Shown in pieces: positions 9,201-17,739 of a stretch of 59,156 nt of DNA. The position numbers were made by a program, and so were the translations under genes. The notes beneath the pieces are model-generated. The model did no database searches and was not told where the DNA came from. It saw only the letters and a program-made list of their open reading frames with translations. How positions within the stretch are numbered: position 1 is the stretch's first letter; each line of letters starts with the position of its first letter. Source of the DNA: Sphingobium boeckii (GTDB taxonomy: Bacteria; Pseudomonadota; Alphaproteobacteria; Sphingomonadales; Sphingomonadaceae); NCBI RefSeq assembly GCF_014199215.1, contig NZ_JACIJC010000007.1, forward strand, positions 1 to 59,156, read 5' to 3'.

Positions 9201-11977
9201 CCGACGGCGTTGTCGTGACGGCAACGGCGACGGACGCGGCGGGCAACGTCAGCCCTGCCGCCACCATCACCGTTGACGATGTGGCGCCAGCGGCACCCGA
9301 CATCGGCGACAGCAATGGCGTCAATCTGGTCGGCACCGCCGAGGCGAATAGCGTGATCACCTTGACGGTGGGCGCTACCACGCTGGGGACGACCAATGCC
9401 GACGCTGCCGGCAATTGGTCTTTCCAGCCCAATCCCGCGCTCACCAACGGCGTGATTGTGAACGCCACGGCAACGGACGCCGCAGGCAATGAGAGCCTGC
9501 CGGGCAGCGCGATCATCGATACCAGCTTGCCATCCATTCCGGTGATCGATCCGAGCAATGGCACGGTGATCACGGGCACCGCGGATGCGGGTGACACCGT
9601 GACCCTGACAGACGGCAACGGCGATCCGATCGGGTCCGATGTGGTGGATGGTTCAGGCAATTGGAGCGTCACGCCGATAGTGCCGCTGCCCGATGGCAGT
9701 TTGATCGTTGCCGTGGCCGAGAATGGCGTCGGTACAGATAGCGCGCCGGCGACCAGCGTCGTGGATGCTGTGGCACCCGCTGCGCCCATTATCGACCCCA
9801 GCAACGGCGTAGAGATCGGCGGTGTCGCAGAGGCGGGCGCCCAGATATCGCTGACCGACGGTCTCGCTAACCCTATCGGCTCGACCGTGGCAGATGCGAA
9901 TGGGAATTGGAGCTTCACACCCATCGTGCCGTTGCTCAATGGCGTGATCATCAGTGCTACCGCGACGGATGCCGCGGGCAATATCAGCCCGCCGGATACC
10001 GAGACGGTGGATGCCATCGCGCCGGGGGTTCCGGTGATCAATCCCAGCAATGGCGTGATCCTGACGGGCACGGCAGAAGCGGGGAGCACGGTGACCCTGA
10101 CCGGGACGGGCATCAACGCCGCCATCACCGCGGATGGCGCGGGCAATTGGACCTTCACGCCATCCCCCGCATTGGCGAACGGCGTGATCGTAAGCGCAAC
10201 GGCGACAGACGCGGCGGGCAATATTGGCCCTGCCGGCACCGGCACGATCGACGCGCTGGCCCCGGCCGCGCCCGCCAACCTCGTGGTATCGGCCGATGGC
10301 ACGACGCTGACCGGCAACGCCGAGGCCAACAGCCAGATACGGGTGATTGTCAATGGCGATACCGCCAATCCCGTGCTCGCAACGACCTCCGCGGGAGGAG
10401 TTTTCTCGGCCACCTTCACGCCGCCCTTGATCGCTGGGCAGGAATTGAGCGTCACCGCGACCGACGCCGCGCGCAATGTCAGCCCGTCTGCTTCTGCGGA
10501 GGCACCCGATCTTGCATTGCTCACGATCACCGTAGCGGAAGCGGCCGACGGCTATATCAACGCCGCCGAGATCGGAAACGGCATACAGGTCAATGTCGGC
10601 CTGACCGGTGGGACCGACGCGGGCGATATCGTCACGGTGCGCTTCACCGGGCAGAATGGCTATGTGGCGGACCAGCTTCATACGGTTACCGCAGCAGAAC
10701 GCACCGCGGGGAATTTCAATCTCACGCTCACGCCGCCCGTTAACATGGCCGCCTATCCTGAAGGCGCGTCTTCGATCTCCGCCAGCGTCAGCGGCGGGCC
10801 GGCCTCGGCGGCGGTCGCCTTCACCGTGGATACGATCCGGCCGGCGACCCCGGTGCTGTCTCTGGTCGCCAATGTCCTGACGGTTTCAGCCGAACCCGGC
10901 ACGGAATTGACGGTCAGCGTCAATATCGGCGGCGTGGTGGCCGATGTGCAGGTCACGGTGGACAATAGCGGGCTTGCCTCGCTCGATTTGTTGACCGATC
11001 TCGATATCGATCTCACCTGGGATCAATTGCTGAACACGTCGGTCAGCGTGCGCGGCGAGGATCCGGCAGGCAACCCCAGCAATGTAGCCACCATCGGCAT
11101 CGGCAACGTCCTGGATGGCCAACTTGTCACGCTTGGCAATTTCGGACTCTATTCGAACCTGAATATCTTCCAGGGACCGCTGGCGCTCGGCGTCAATGGT
11201 ACGACTGAGCCGGGCGGGAGTGTCAGAGTGGAGGCAACGCTTGCGGGCGCGGTCGTCACGCTCAATCCCACCGTGCAGCCCGATGGGAATTTCCAGATCA
11301 ATCTGCTTGGCGGACTGGGTCTCAATCTGACCCAATTGCTCAACTTGAGCACGGGCGGCGGTCTGTTGAGCCTGAACCTGATCGCGACGGACGGTTTCGG
11401 CAATGACAGCGCCGCTTATGGATTGACGATCGGTGGACCGAACGGCCTGCTCAATCTGGGCGCGATCACGATCACCGGGACCGGAGGAAACGATGTTCTA
11501 TCCGGCACCGATGGCTCTTCGGAGGCAATCAATGCGGGTGCCGGATCGGATGCGATCTTGCATGTTGGCAGTGGTGACAGCGTGGTGGCCGGCGATGGCA
11601 ATGACACGATCGAAATCGTCGCTGCCAATTTCACAACGATCAATGGCGGCGCGGGCTTCGACACCATCCTGTTCGATAATGGGATCGACCTGGATTATAA
11701 CGCGCCCGGCATCGGCAGTTTCTCCAATATCGAGCGTATCGATCTGGGAAGCGGGGATAGCGGGAGCGCATTGACGCTGACCGCCACCGAAGTGGACGCC
11801 ATCACCGATGCGGGCAATGTCCTCCAGATTACCGGAGAATCCAATGACACGCTGAACGTGATCGGCGCCGTGGATACGGGCGCGACCCAGACCTTGGGCG
11901 GCCTCGTTTATGATGTCTACACCTTCGGTGCCACGACCCTGCTGGTGGAGGATAACACCGTGATGGTGGTGCATTGA
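6296..11977 (+). CDS. BapA-like giant adhesin with Ig-like repeats, type I secreted
   Basis: Predicted surface adhesin of 1,893 residues. Residues 1-125 resemble the BapA/LapA prefix region (VNGDLSLAPGSKVALNVSQD). A glycine-rich linker (about 125-155) follows, then about 15 tandem Ig-like domains of about 80 residues (about 169-1405). Their pattern is IDPSNGT..TGTAEAGS.ITLTD...G....A.GNW.FTP..PL.DG..V.ATATDAAGN.S. Two or three divergent modules follow. The last 170 residues contain RTX-like calcium-binding repeats (GTGGNDVLSGTDG, GDGNDTIEI, NGGAGFDTI) typical of a C-terminal type I secretion signal. There is no Sec signal peptide. The TolC, ABC and HlyD genes follow directly with overlapping ends, so this is the exported substrate of that system and probably drives attachment or biofilm formation. 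The start is supported by AGGAGG eight bases upstream. Confidence 0.93.
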   Translation: MAIQVKVASADENVANSVEKTVNGDLSLAPGSKVALNVSQDMIAGYGREGADLIVQLKSGESIRIANFYAPSPTPSQLYLVDGDQELVQAELSPAASSGAVMASYTFTGMPAGFAAFATDTASNEDSGGGFGIGAILGGVGLAGGALALAAGGGGGDDPLPPASAPPADTTAPAAATGLVINAAGTQLTGNAEAGATVRVDINGDGVPDATASVGSNGQFTVALSPPLTNGETVSVTVRDAAGNASPAATVTASDTTAPAPASNIDISDDGATITGNAEPGATVSIDTDGDGDADGTATAGTDGTFEIPLVPPLTDGETVTVIVTDPRGNDSAPVDVTAPDLVPTPLAPAIDPSNGTIITGTAEAGSIITLTDAGGAVIGTGTANGNGDWSITPTPPLADGTVVTGVATNSEGDSGPPATITIDAIAPAAPTIDPSNGTQVTGGAEAGVAITLTDAGGAAIGTVTADANGNWTFAPATPLSDGTVINAVARDAAGNVSLPAMTVVDGIAPGAPVIEPSNGTMISGAAEAGTTITLTDGNGATIGTTVTGSGGLWSFTPSTALGNSTEINATATDEAGNVSPSASTIVDSIAPAAPTIDLSDGTILVGTAEAGSTIMLSEAGSTIGTAIADGNGDWTFTPGSPLLDGTIVNAAASDAAGNIGPQATVTIDATAPLPPVIDASNGAVLTGTAEAGSIITLTDGTNAPIGTTSANGSGNWTFTPGATLPDATTVRATATDATGNVSLPVSAIVDSGAPVAPTIDPSNGVLISGTAEAGALITLSDGATQIAQVIADANGDWSAIPSTPVAHGIVVTAVARDAAGNASPPATVTIDSVAPAAPVIDASNGATVSGMAEANSLVTLTDGNGTPLGAISADGAGNWTATLTPALADGAIIQATATDAAGNVSSPAAVTVDAVLPAAPVIDPSDGDLFTGTAEAGSLVTLTGTGINAAVTADANGDWSYTASPQLADGVVVTATATDAAGNVSPAATITVDDVAPAAPDIGDSNGVNLVGTAEANSVITLTVGATTLGTTNADAAGNWSFQPNPALTNGVIVNATATDAAGNESLPGSAIIDTSLPSIPVIDPSNGTVITGTADAGDTVTLTDGNGDPIGSDVVDGSGNWSVTPIVPLPDGSLIVAVAENGVGTDSAPATSVVDAVAPAAPIIDPSNGVEIGGVAEAGAQISLTDGLANPIGSTVADANGNWSFTPIVPLLNGVIISATATDAAGNISPPDTETVDAIAPGVPVINPSNGVILTGTAEAGSTVTLTGTGINAAITADGAGNWTFTPSPALANGVIVSATATDAAGNIGPAGTGTIDALAPAAPANLVVSADGTTLTGNAEANSQIRVIVNGDTANPVLATTSAGGVFSATFTPPLIAGQELSVTATDAARNVSPSASAEAPDLALLTITVAEAADGYINAAEIGNGIQVNVGLTGGTDAGDIVTVRFTGQNGYVADQLHTVTAAERTAGNFNLTLTPPVNMAAYPEGASSISASVSGGPASAAVAFTVDTIRPATPVLSLVANVLTVSAEPGTELTVSVNIGGVVADVQVTVDNSGLASLDLLTDLDIDLTWDQLLNTSVSVRGEDPAGNPSNVATIGIGNVLDGQLVTLGNFGLYSNLNIFQGPLALGVNGTTEPGGSVRVEATLAGAVVTLNPTVQPDGNFQINLLGGLGLNLTQLLNLSTGGGLLSLNLIATDGFGNDSAAYGLTIGGPNGLLNLGAITITGTGGNDVLSGTDGSSEAINAGAGSDAILHVGSGDSVVAGDGNDTIEIVAANFTTINGGAGFDTILFDNGIDLDYNAPGIGSFSNIERIDLGSGDSGSALTLTATEVDAITDAGNVLQITGESNDTLNVIGAVDTGATQTLGGLVYDVYTFGATTLLVEDNTVMVVH
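6800..10515 (+). repeat. Tandem Ig-like repeat array in adhesin gene
   Basis: About 15 imperfect copies of a roughly 240-bp unit encoding one Ig-like domain each. The central copies (about 7330-10260) are most alike, with recurring ATCGATCCCAGCAATGGC-type segments. Copies 1, 2 and 15 are more divergent, as expected when expansion happens in the middle. Such arrays change length by recombination and are often collapsed in assemblies. Confidence 0.85.
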
Positions 11978-13242
11978 ACGTCCGAAAGGGGGGCGAAGCA
12001 TGGGCGTTCAGGCTTGTGAGACCGGTGGCCGCATTGCTGGTGGCCTGTTTCCCCGCCGCGGCATGGGGCGCACCGATCGAAGAGGCGGTCCGCAAGGGGT
12101 TGGCAATCAACCCCGAAGTGCGCGCGGCCCAGTCCGATGCGAAGGCCGCCGATACGGATGTGGAAATCGCCAAGGGCGGTTATTACCCTTCCGTGTCCGT
12201 ATCGGGCGGGCCGCGTTCGATCGATCTGGATGGCGTGGCCTATGACGTGACCGCGGCGCAGATGCTGTATGATTGGGGGCGCGTCGGCAGCACGGTGGAC
12301 AGCGCCAGGGCGGCGCGGCGCAAGCTGGATCAGCAAGCGCTGGTCAAGATCGACGAGGCCGCGCTGGATATCGTGGAGACCTATCTCGATATCCTGGTCA
12401 CGGAGCGGCAGATCGACGCGCTCAATGCGCACATCCGACGGCTCGACGAGATCAAGGATATGACCGAGGCGCGCAGCGAAGGCGGCTATGCCGATCGCAG
12501 CGAAGCCGAACGCGCCGATCTGGAAATGGCGCGCGCATGGGAACAGCTTGCCGTGGAACAGGGCGCGCTCCGCGATGCGCGCAGCCAATATCGCCTGTTG
12601 GTGGGTGACGAGGCCGACGGGCTGGAAGAGCCGTCGCCGGCATCCGTGCCCGGCTATGTCGCCAGAAGCGATCTGACGGCGATCATTCTGGATTCTCCGG
12701 TATATCGTCGCGCGCTGGAGGATACGAAGTCGGCGCAGGCCAGTCTGAAAGAGGCCAGATCATCACTGCTGCCGCAACTCAACCTCGAAGCGTCCACGGT
12801 GCGGCGCGATATCGGGGGGCGAGCGGAAAATGACTCGGTGATCGCTTTGCGGTTCCGGATGAACAATCTCCAGGGATTCTCGAATTTCCTTCGTCCCAAA
12901 GGTGCCCGTCAGCGCGTGGAATCGGCGCAGTGGAACGAGGCCGCCGTTCAGCGAGAGACAAGGCGGCAGGTGCAGAATCTGTTCGACAGCGCGGATATGA
13001 TGCGTTGGCGCGAAGAGGCGTTGCGTCGTCAGATCAAGACGTCGGATGAGGTGGGCGGCACCTATCTGGAGCAGTTCAAGGTCGGGCGGCGCGATGTGAT
13101 CGATCTGCTGAGCGTGCAGCGCGAACGCTTCGATGCGGATCGTCAGTTGATCAGCCTGCATATCGATGAACTGCGGGTCCAGTACCGTGCCGCCGCCAAG
13201 CTGGGGCTGATCGGCCCGCTTCTCGAAAATGGATTGCGCTGA
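11974..13242 (+). CDS. TolC-family outer-membrane channel of the type I exporter
   Basis: Predicted 422-residue outer-membrane efflux protein (LapE/TolC type). It has an N-terminal signal sequence (VRPVAALLVACFPAAAWGA) and the two long coiled helical repeats of the OEP family (ALAINPEVRAAQSDAKAADTDVEIAKGGYYPSV, then LEDTKSAQASLKEARSSLLPQLNLEAS). The C-terminal QFKVGRRDVIDLLSVQRERF region is characteristic of type I secretion channels. The TTG at 11974 overlaps the adhesin stop (CATTGA); a GTG at 12016 at the signal sequence is possible. It is translated as part of the adhesin operon. Confidence 0.9.
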   Translation: MNVRKGGEAWAFRLVRPVAALLVACFPAAAWGAPIEEAVRKGLAINPEVRAAQSDAKAADTDVEIAKGGYYPSVSVSGGPRSIDLDGVAYDVTAAQMLYDWGRVGSTVDSARAARRKLDQQALVKIDEAALDIVETYLDILVTERQIDALNAHIRRLDEIKDMTEARSEGGYADRSEAERADLEMARAWEQLAVEQGALRDARSQYRLLVGDEADGLEEPSPASVPGYVARSDLTAIILDSPVYRRALEDTKSAQASLKEARSSLLPQLNLEASTVRRDIGGRAENDSVIALRFRMNNLQGFSNFLRPKGARQRVESAQWNEAAVQRETRRQVQNLFDSADMMRWREEALRRQIKTSDEVGGTYLEQFKVGRRDVIDLLSVQRERFDADRQLISLHIDELRVQYRAAAKLGLIGPLLENGLR

Positions 13243-15362
13243 TGCCAAACACTGATCCTCTGCGCGATGGCCTCGTGCTGCTGTGCGCGCTGCTGGGCCG
13301 GCAGACCAATGCCGCCGAACTGGGCGATGGCCTGCCGCTGGAGCAGGGAAGGCTGCCGCTGAACATGGTGGCGCGCGCGCTCCGCCGGATCGATATCGCA
13401 GCGCGCGTGGCACTGCATGATCTGCGCGATATCGAAACATATCTCATGCCCGCGCTGCTGATCCTGAACGATGGACGCGGCCTCATCCTCACGCGCCTGT
13501 CCGATGATGCGGCCGATGTCCTCGTTCCCGACAGCGGCGGCGGTCAGCAACGCATGACGCTGGCGGCACTGGACGCGCTTTACAGCGGCACGACCGTGTT
13601 CGCAAAGGCCCGATATCGCGACGATGGCCGCACGGGCGGCTTTGCCGCGACCACGGGCGAGCATTGGTTCTTCGGCACACTCAAGCGCTATCGGCGCGAT
13701 TATGCGGAAGTGGCGCTCGCCGCGATGATGGCCAATCTGCTCGCGATCGGCTCGGCGCTGTTTGCGATGCAAGTCTACGATCGGGTGGTGCCCAATGCGG
13801 CGTTCGATACGCTGTGGATCCTCGCCAGCGGCGTCGCGCTCGCCATCCTGCTTGAAGCGGTGTTGCGTATGATGCGGGCATCCTTGCTGGATAACATGGG
13901 CAAGAGGCTCGATCTCAAGCTCTCCTCCCAATTGTTCGAACGCGTGCTGAATACGCGGTTGTCCGCCAAGCCGCCCTCCCTGGGTGCCTTCAGCACGCAG
14001 ATTCGGGAGTTCGAATCCGTGCGGGAGTTTTTCACCTCGTCAAGCGCGGCGGTGATCAGCGATTTGCCCTTCGTTCTGGTGTTTCTGATCATCATCGCCC
14101 TGATCGGTGGACCGATCGTGTGGGTGCCAGTGGGGGCCATTGCCCTGATCCTCATTCCCGGCCTGATCAGCCAGCGCAAGCTGGGGGCGCTGTCCCGCCG
14201 CAATCTGCGCGAAGGCGCGGTGAAAAATTCGATCCTGCTCGAATCGATCGAGAATCTGGAGACGGTGAAAGCCGCGCGGGCCGAGGGGCGCTGCCTCCGT
14301 CTCTGGGAAGACCTCACCGCCGAACTGGCGAGCACCGCCACGCGCACCAGCGCGCTGGCCACCGCGCTCAGCTACAGCGCCTCGATGGTCGCCCAGCTCT
14401 GCTATGTCGGTGTGGTGGTCTATGGGGTGTACCGGATCAGCGATGGCGCGATGACGGTGGGGGCGCTGATCGCCTGCTCCATCCTCGCCTCGCGCGGAAT
14501 CGCCCCGATGTCGCAAGCGGCGAGCATCCTTGGTCGTTGGCAGCATATCAGGGTCGCGCTCGAAGGGCTTGATCAGTTGATGAACGCGCCCACGGAGCGG
14601 CCGCAGGGCATCGTCTTCATTCGGAAGGAGCGGCTGGCGGGTGCCTATTTTCTCGAAGAATTGAAGCTGCAATATGGTGACAGTCCGCCGGTGGTGAACG
14701 TGGCGAAGCTCGTGATCCACGCGGGCGAGCGCGTAGCGCTGCTGGGCGGAAATGGTGCCGGAAAATCGACCCTGCTCCGGCTTCTGTCTGGTCTGGCCGA
14801 TCCCGCATCGGGGCGGCTGATGCTGGATGATGCGCGTATGAGCGCTATCGATCCGGCGGACCGGCGTCGTGCCATCGGCTATCTTCCGCAGGATGTGGCG
14901 TTGCTGCACGGCAGTCTGCGCGAAAACCTCAATCTGGAGGGCGCGGCGCTCAGCGATGATGATCTGTTCGAGGCACTGGATGGCGTGGGCCTCGGCGCAT
15001 TCGTCCGCGCCAATCCGTTGGGCCTGGACATGCCTATTCTGGGGAGCGGGAGCTTTTCGGGTGGACAGCGTCAGGCCGTGGGACTCGCGCGTGTGCTGCT
15101 GCAGGATCCCCGGATCGTGCTGTTGGATGAACCCACCGCCTTTTTCGATCAGGGCAGCGAGAAGCATGTGATCGATTACCTGCAGAATTGGCTGGGTGAC
15201 CGCACGCTGATCGCCACCACACACAAGAAGAGTCTGCTCGTTCTGGTGGATCGCGCCATTGTGCTGCGGCAGGGGCGGGTAATTATGGACGGGCCGCTGG
15301 ATTCGATCGTGACGGGTCATCGGGTGCAAGTGACAGCGGAGGAGAGCGTCAATGCGCGTTAG
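13242..15362 (+). CDS. Type I secretion ABC transporter (LapB-like permease/ATPase)
   Basis: 706-residue inner-membrane exporter. Residues 1-130 form a C39-peptidase-like domain of the degenerate kind found in LapB/HlyB-class exporters; it binds substrate without cutting it. About 150-430 holds the six-helix membrane domain. About 460-690 is the ATPase, with Walker A GGNGAGKST, signature FSGGQRQ and Walker B IVLLDEPTA. It exports the adjacent RTX-type adhesin with the TolC and HlyD partners. The ATG overlaps the previous stop by one base (CTGATG), and the end overlaps the HlyD gene by 11 bases. Confidence 0.93.
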   Translation: MPNTDPLRDGLVLLCALLGRQTNAAELGDGLPLEQGRLPLNMVARALRRIDIAARVALHDLRDIETYLMPALLILNDGRGLILTRLSDDAADVLVPDSGGGQQRMTLAALDALYSGTTVFAKARYRDDGRTGGFAATTGEHWFFGTLKRYRRDYAEVALAAMMANLLAIGSALFAMQVYDRVVPNAAFDTLWILASGVALAILLEAVLRMMRASLLDNMGKRLDLKLSSQLFERVLNTRLSAKPPSLGAFSTQIREFESVREFFTSSSAAVISDLPFVLVFLIIIALIGGPIVWVPVGAIALILIPGLISQRKLGALSRRNLREGAVKNSILLESIENLETVKAARAEGRCLRLWEDLTAELASTATRTSALATALSYSASMVAQLCYVGVVVYGVYRISDGAMTVGALIACSILASRGIAPMSQAASILGRWQHIRVALEGLDQLMNAPTERPQGIVFIRKERLAGAYFLEELKLQYGDSPPVVNVAKLVIHAGERVALLGGNGAGKSTLLRLLSGLADPASGRLMLDDARMSAIDPADRRRAIGYLPQDVALLHGSLRENLNLEGAALSDDDLFEALDGVGLGAFVRANPLGLDMPILGSGSFSGGQRQAVGLARVLLQDPRIVLLDEPTAFFDQGSEKHVIDYLQNWLGDRTLIATTHKKSLLVLVDRAIVLRQGRVIMDGPLDSIVTGHRVQVTAEESVNAR

Positions 15363-16542
15363 GCCGTCCCCATCCGATCACCTCCGGCGCGAGCTGGCGG
15401 ACCCGTTCCTCACGGACGCCCATCCCCGCTCAAGACTTCTCTTGTGGACGATCTTCGGCTGCCTCGTCCTGTTCATCGGCTGGGCCGCATGGGCGCAACT
15501 GGATCAGGTGACGCGCGGCGAAGGGCGGATCGTGCCCTATAGCCGGCTTCAGAAAATCCAGAGCCTGGAAGGCGGCATATTGGAGGCGCTTCTGGTGAAG
15601 GAGGGGGATCTGGTTCAGGTCGGGCAACCGCTCGCCCGGCTCGATCCCACCCGTTTTCGCACATCCTTCATGGAATCTTCCAACCAGTCGGTGGTGTTGA
15701 AAGCGGCGATCGCGCGTCTGGAAGCGGAAGTGCTGGGGAGAGGAGCGATCGCCTTTCCAGGCGATGTCCCGGCGAATGGACCGCTGGCGCGATCGGAGCT
15801 GGAGCTGTTCCGGTCCCGGCAAGACAAGTTGCGCGAGGGGGCCGGGTCCATCACGCAGCAGATCCACATCGCGGAGAGCCAGCTTAACATTGTCCGCCCC
15901 CTCGCGGCGCGCAAGGTGGTGAGCGAGATGGAGGCGCTGAAACTCAGCCAGGATATCGCCACACTCAACGGCAAGCTGGCGGAATTGAAGAACAGCTATG
16001 CCCAGGAAGCCTATACCGAGCTTTCCACCAAAAAAGCCGAATTGAGCGCGCTCGATCCGATCGTCCAGCAACGTCAGGATCAGCTTCGCCGGACCGAAAT
16101 CCTCTCGCCCGTGCGCGGCCGCGTGAACAAGATCGTGATCAATACGCGCGGGGGCGTGATCCAGCCCGGCGAGCCGATCATGGAAGTGACCCCGGTGGAA
16201 GAACGCCTGCTGGTGGAAGCGAAGATCAAGCCGCGCGATGTGGCGTTTCTCGTGCCGGGCATGGCCGCCAAGGTGAAGATCACCGCTTATGATTACACCG
16301 TCTACGGCGATTTGCACGGAACGCTGGAGCAAATTAGCCCCGACACGATCGAGGAGGATACCCCGCGGGGCAAGGAATCCTATTATCAGGTGGTCATCAA
16401 AACGGATGGCACGCAATTGGTGCGTGGACGGGAAGTGCTGCCGATCATTCCGGGCATGGTGGCGGAGGTGGATATCTTGAGCGGCAAACGCAGTGTGCTC
16501 AACTATCTGCTTCGGCCGCTGCTCAAAGCGCGGCTGGAATAG
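15352..16542 (+). CDS. HlyD-family membrane fusion protein (LapC-like)
   Basis: 396-residue periplasmic adaptor joining the ABC exporter to the TolC channel. It has one N-terminal membrane helix (LLLWTIFGCLVLFIGWAAWA, residues about 29-48) and a lipoyl half-motif (GRIVPYSRLQKIQSLEGGIL). A long coiled coil covers about 100-230. The beta-barrel part contains the HlyD signature region (RTEILSPVRGRVNKIVINTR; VTPVEERLLVEAKIKPRDVA). It is the last gene of the adhesin operon. Its 3' end overlaps the oppositely oriented response-regulator gene by 20 bases. Confidence 0.93.
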   Translation: MRVRPSPSDHLRRELADPFLTDAHPRSRLLLWTIFGCLVLFIGWAAWAQLDQVTRGEGRIVPYSRLQKIQSLEGGILEALLVKEGDLVQVGQPLARLDPTRFRTSFMESSNQSVVLKAAIARLEAEVLGRGAIAFPGDVPANGPLARSELELFRSRQDKLREGAGSITQQIHIAESQLNIVRPLAARKVVSEMEALKLSQDIATLNGKLAELKNSYAQEAYTELSTKKAELSALDPIVQQRQDQLRRTEILSPVRGRVNKIVINTRGGVIQPGEPIMEVTPVEERLLVEAKIKPRDVAFLVPGMAAKVKITAYDYTVYGDLHGTLEQISPDTIEEDTPRGKESYYQVVIKTDGTQLVRGREVLPIIPGMVAEVDILSGKRSVLNYLLRPLLKARLE

Positions 16543-17242
16543 CTTCCTGCCGCGCAATCAGCCTGGCTGTACCAACGAAGATATAGCCGATGCCTCTGGC
16601 CGACCGCAGCGGAAACGGCTCGGCGATTTCTAGCTCAACCTTGCTGCGCAATTTGGAGATGACCACATCCAGGCTGCGGCTGCTGGTGGGCGTCCAGTTT
16701 CGCCGAAAGCCATGAAGATCTTCACGTTTCATAGGGGTGTGCGTCTGACGGAAGAGCGGCTCCAACACCGCCAGTTCCGCAGAAGACAGCGGGACGACTT
16801 GGCCGGCCGGTGCCACGAGACTTTGGCTTTCGAGATCCAGCACCCAGGCCTTGCCCCGATCAGCCTCTCGTGGCTGCATCGCGGTGTTTGAGAGGTAGCT
16901 GATGTTGGCCAATGCCGCGTTCAATTCCTCCACATGGACAGGCTTTTCGAGCAGGTTGCAGGCACCGGCCTTTCGGGCGGCAATGCGCTCCTCGCGGCTG
17001 AAATATTCGGTGAACAGGATGATCCCGATCAGCGAGCGCCTGCGAATTTCCGAGACGATGTTCAATTCCTGTTGCCGGGACGTGCACAAATCGAGGATGA
17101 CCAGATCGAAATGGGACAATCCGATATTGGCGGGCACACATTCGCTCGTCCGCAAGTGATTCACCAATGATGTTCTGCCAGCCGTTACCTGTTCGACCAG
17201 TCTGGCCAGATGGGGGTTGTCGCTGATCAGCGCGATACGCAT
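16523..17242 (-). CDS. OmpR-type response regulator
   Basis: 239-residue two-component regulator. The receiver domain (about 1-115) keeps the phospho-acceptor Asp (FDLVILDLC), the switch Thr (ILFTEYF) and the conserved Lys (LLEKPVHVEE). The N-terminal acidic pair is reduced to one Asp (ALISDNP), which may weaken Mg binding. The C-terminal winged helix is of the OmpR/PhoB kind (LSSAELAVLEPLFRQTHTPM ... DVVISKLRSKVE ... SARGIGYIFV). The ATG at 17242 begins the receiver and is preceded by GGAGAG. No histidine kinase is nearby. The tail-to-tail overlap with the adhesin exporter suggests, but does not prove, a link to adhesin control. Confidence 0.87.
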   Translation of the reverse strand: MRIALISDNPHLARLVEQVTAGRTSLVNHLRTSECVPANIGLSHFDLVILDLCTSRQQELNIVSEIRRRSLIGIILFTEYFSREERIAARKAGACNLLEKPVHVEELNAALANISYLSNTAMQPREADRGKAWVLDLESQSLVAPAGQVVPLSSAELAVLEPLFRQTHTPMKREDLHGFRRNWTPTSSRSLDVVISKLRSKVELEIAEPFPLRSARGIGYIFVGTARLIARQEAIPAAL

Positions 17243-17739
17243 TCTCTCTCCATGATTCCAGGCCATCGATGCACCAAGCCGGGCTTCCATTTTCAAAGCG
17301 CGGTTCAATTGAACTAACAAAAAAGCGAGGATGATGCGGGATGATTGCGCCCATTCCGGTCGCTTGGAGAGCGAGCTTCAGAGGTGGCCGGGCCGGCAGT
17401 CGCATGACGCCATGGATTGCACGCCGAGTGCCTGCCGAGCAGCGGCGCGTTTCCGGCAAGTTCGGATTACGATCGAGGGCATCACACAGGCAATATTACA
17501 TACGAAATGGTCGCAATTTTCAGATCCAACGCTCCAACGCCTTCATCACAATGAACGCGCACTTCGGCGAGTCGCCGGGCAATGTTTGAACTGTCGGGTT
17601 TGTAGAGCGTGATGACATTACCTGGCTCCGTCATTGCGAGGAGCGCAGCGACGCGGCAATCCAAGGTGGGCATAAATCGATCTGGATTGCTTCGCTACGC
17701 TCGCAATGACGGGTTGGATCGACCTAAAGTCGTCGCGCT
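17243..17739. other. Gene-free stretch with a dispersed repeat
   Basis: About 500 bases between the response regulator and the next membrane gene. Apart from the inverted repeat at 17629-17713 nothing recognisable is present; short frames here are repeat-derived. Confidence 0.5.
17629..17713. repeat. Dispersed inverted repeat (TCATTGCGAG family)
   Basis: The left arm begins CCGTCATTGCGAGGAGCGCA and ends GGCAATCCA (17629-17663). The right arm is its imperfect inverse, from TGGATTGCTTCG to CGCAATGACGGG (17683-17713). The two arms can form a long hairpin around a roughly 20-base centre. From general knowledge this sequence type is a common dispersed intergenic repeat in several alphaproteobacteria. 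Copy number cannot be judged from one window. Confidence 0.8.

Noticed and set aside
6800-10515. CRISPR-like array from the regular repeats
   Set aside because: The repeats are about 240 bp, coding and imperfect, and encode Ig-like domains. There are no spacers and no cas genes.
6584-10681. Very long minus-strand open frames (up to 848 codons) opposite the adhesin gene
   Set aside because: They mirror the repeated, GC-biased Ig-domain units. Their sequences are low-complexity (runs of Ala, Ser, Val, Pro or Arg-rich) and have no recognisable domains.
17482-17673. 63-codon minus-strand frame before the seven-helix gene
   Set aside because: Its first part is the translated dispersed repeat (LDCRVAALLAMTEPG), a common artefact.
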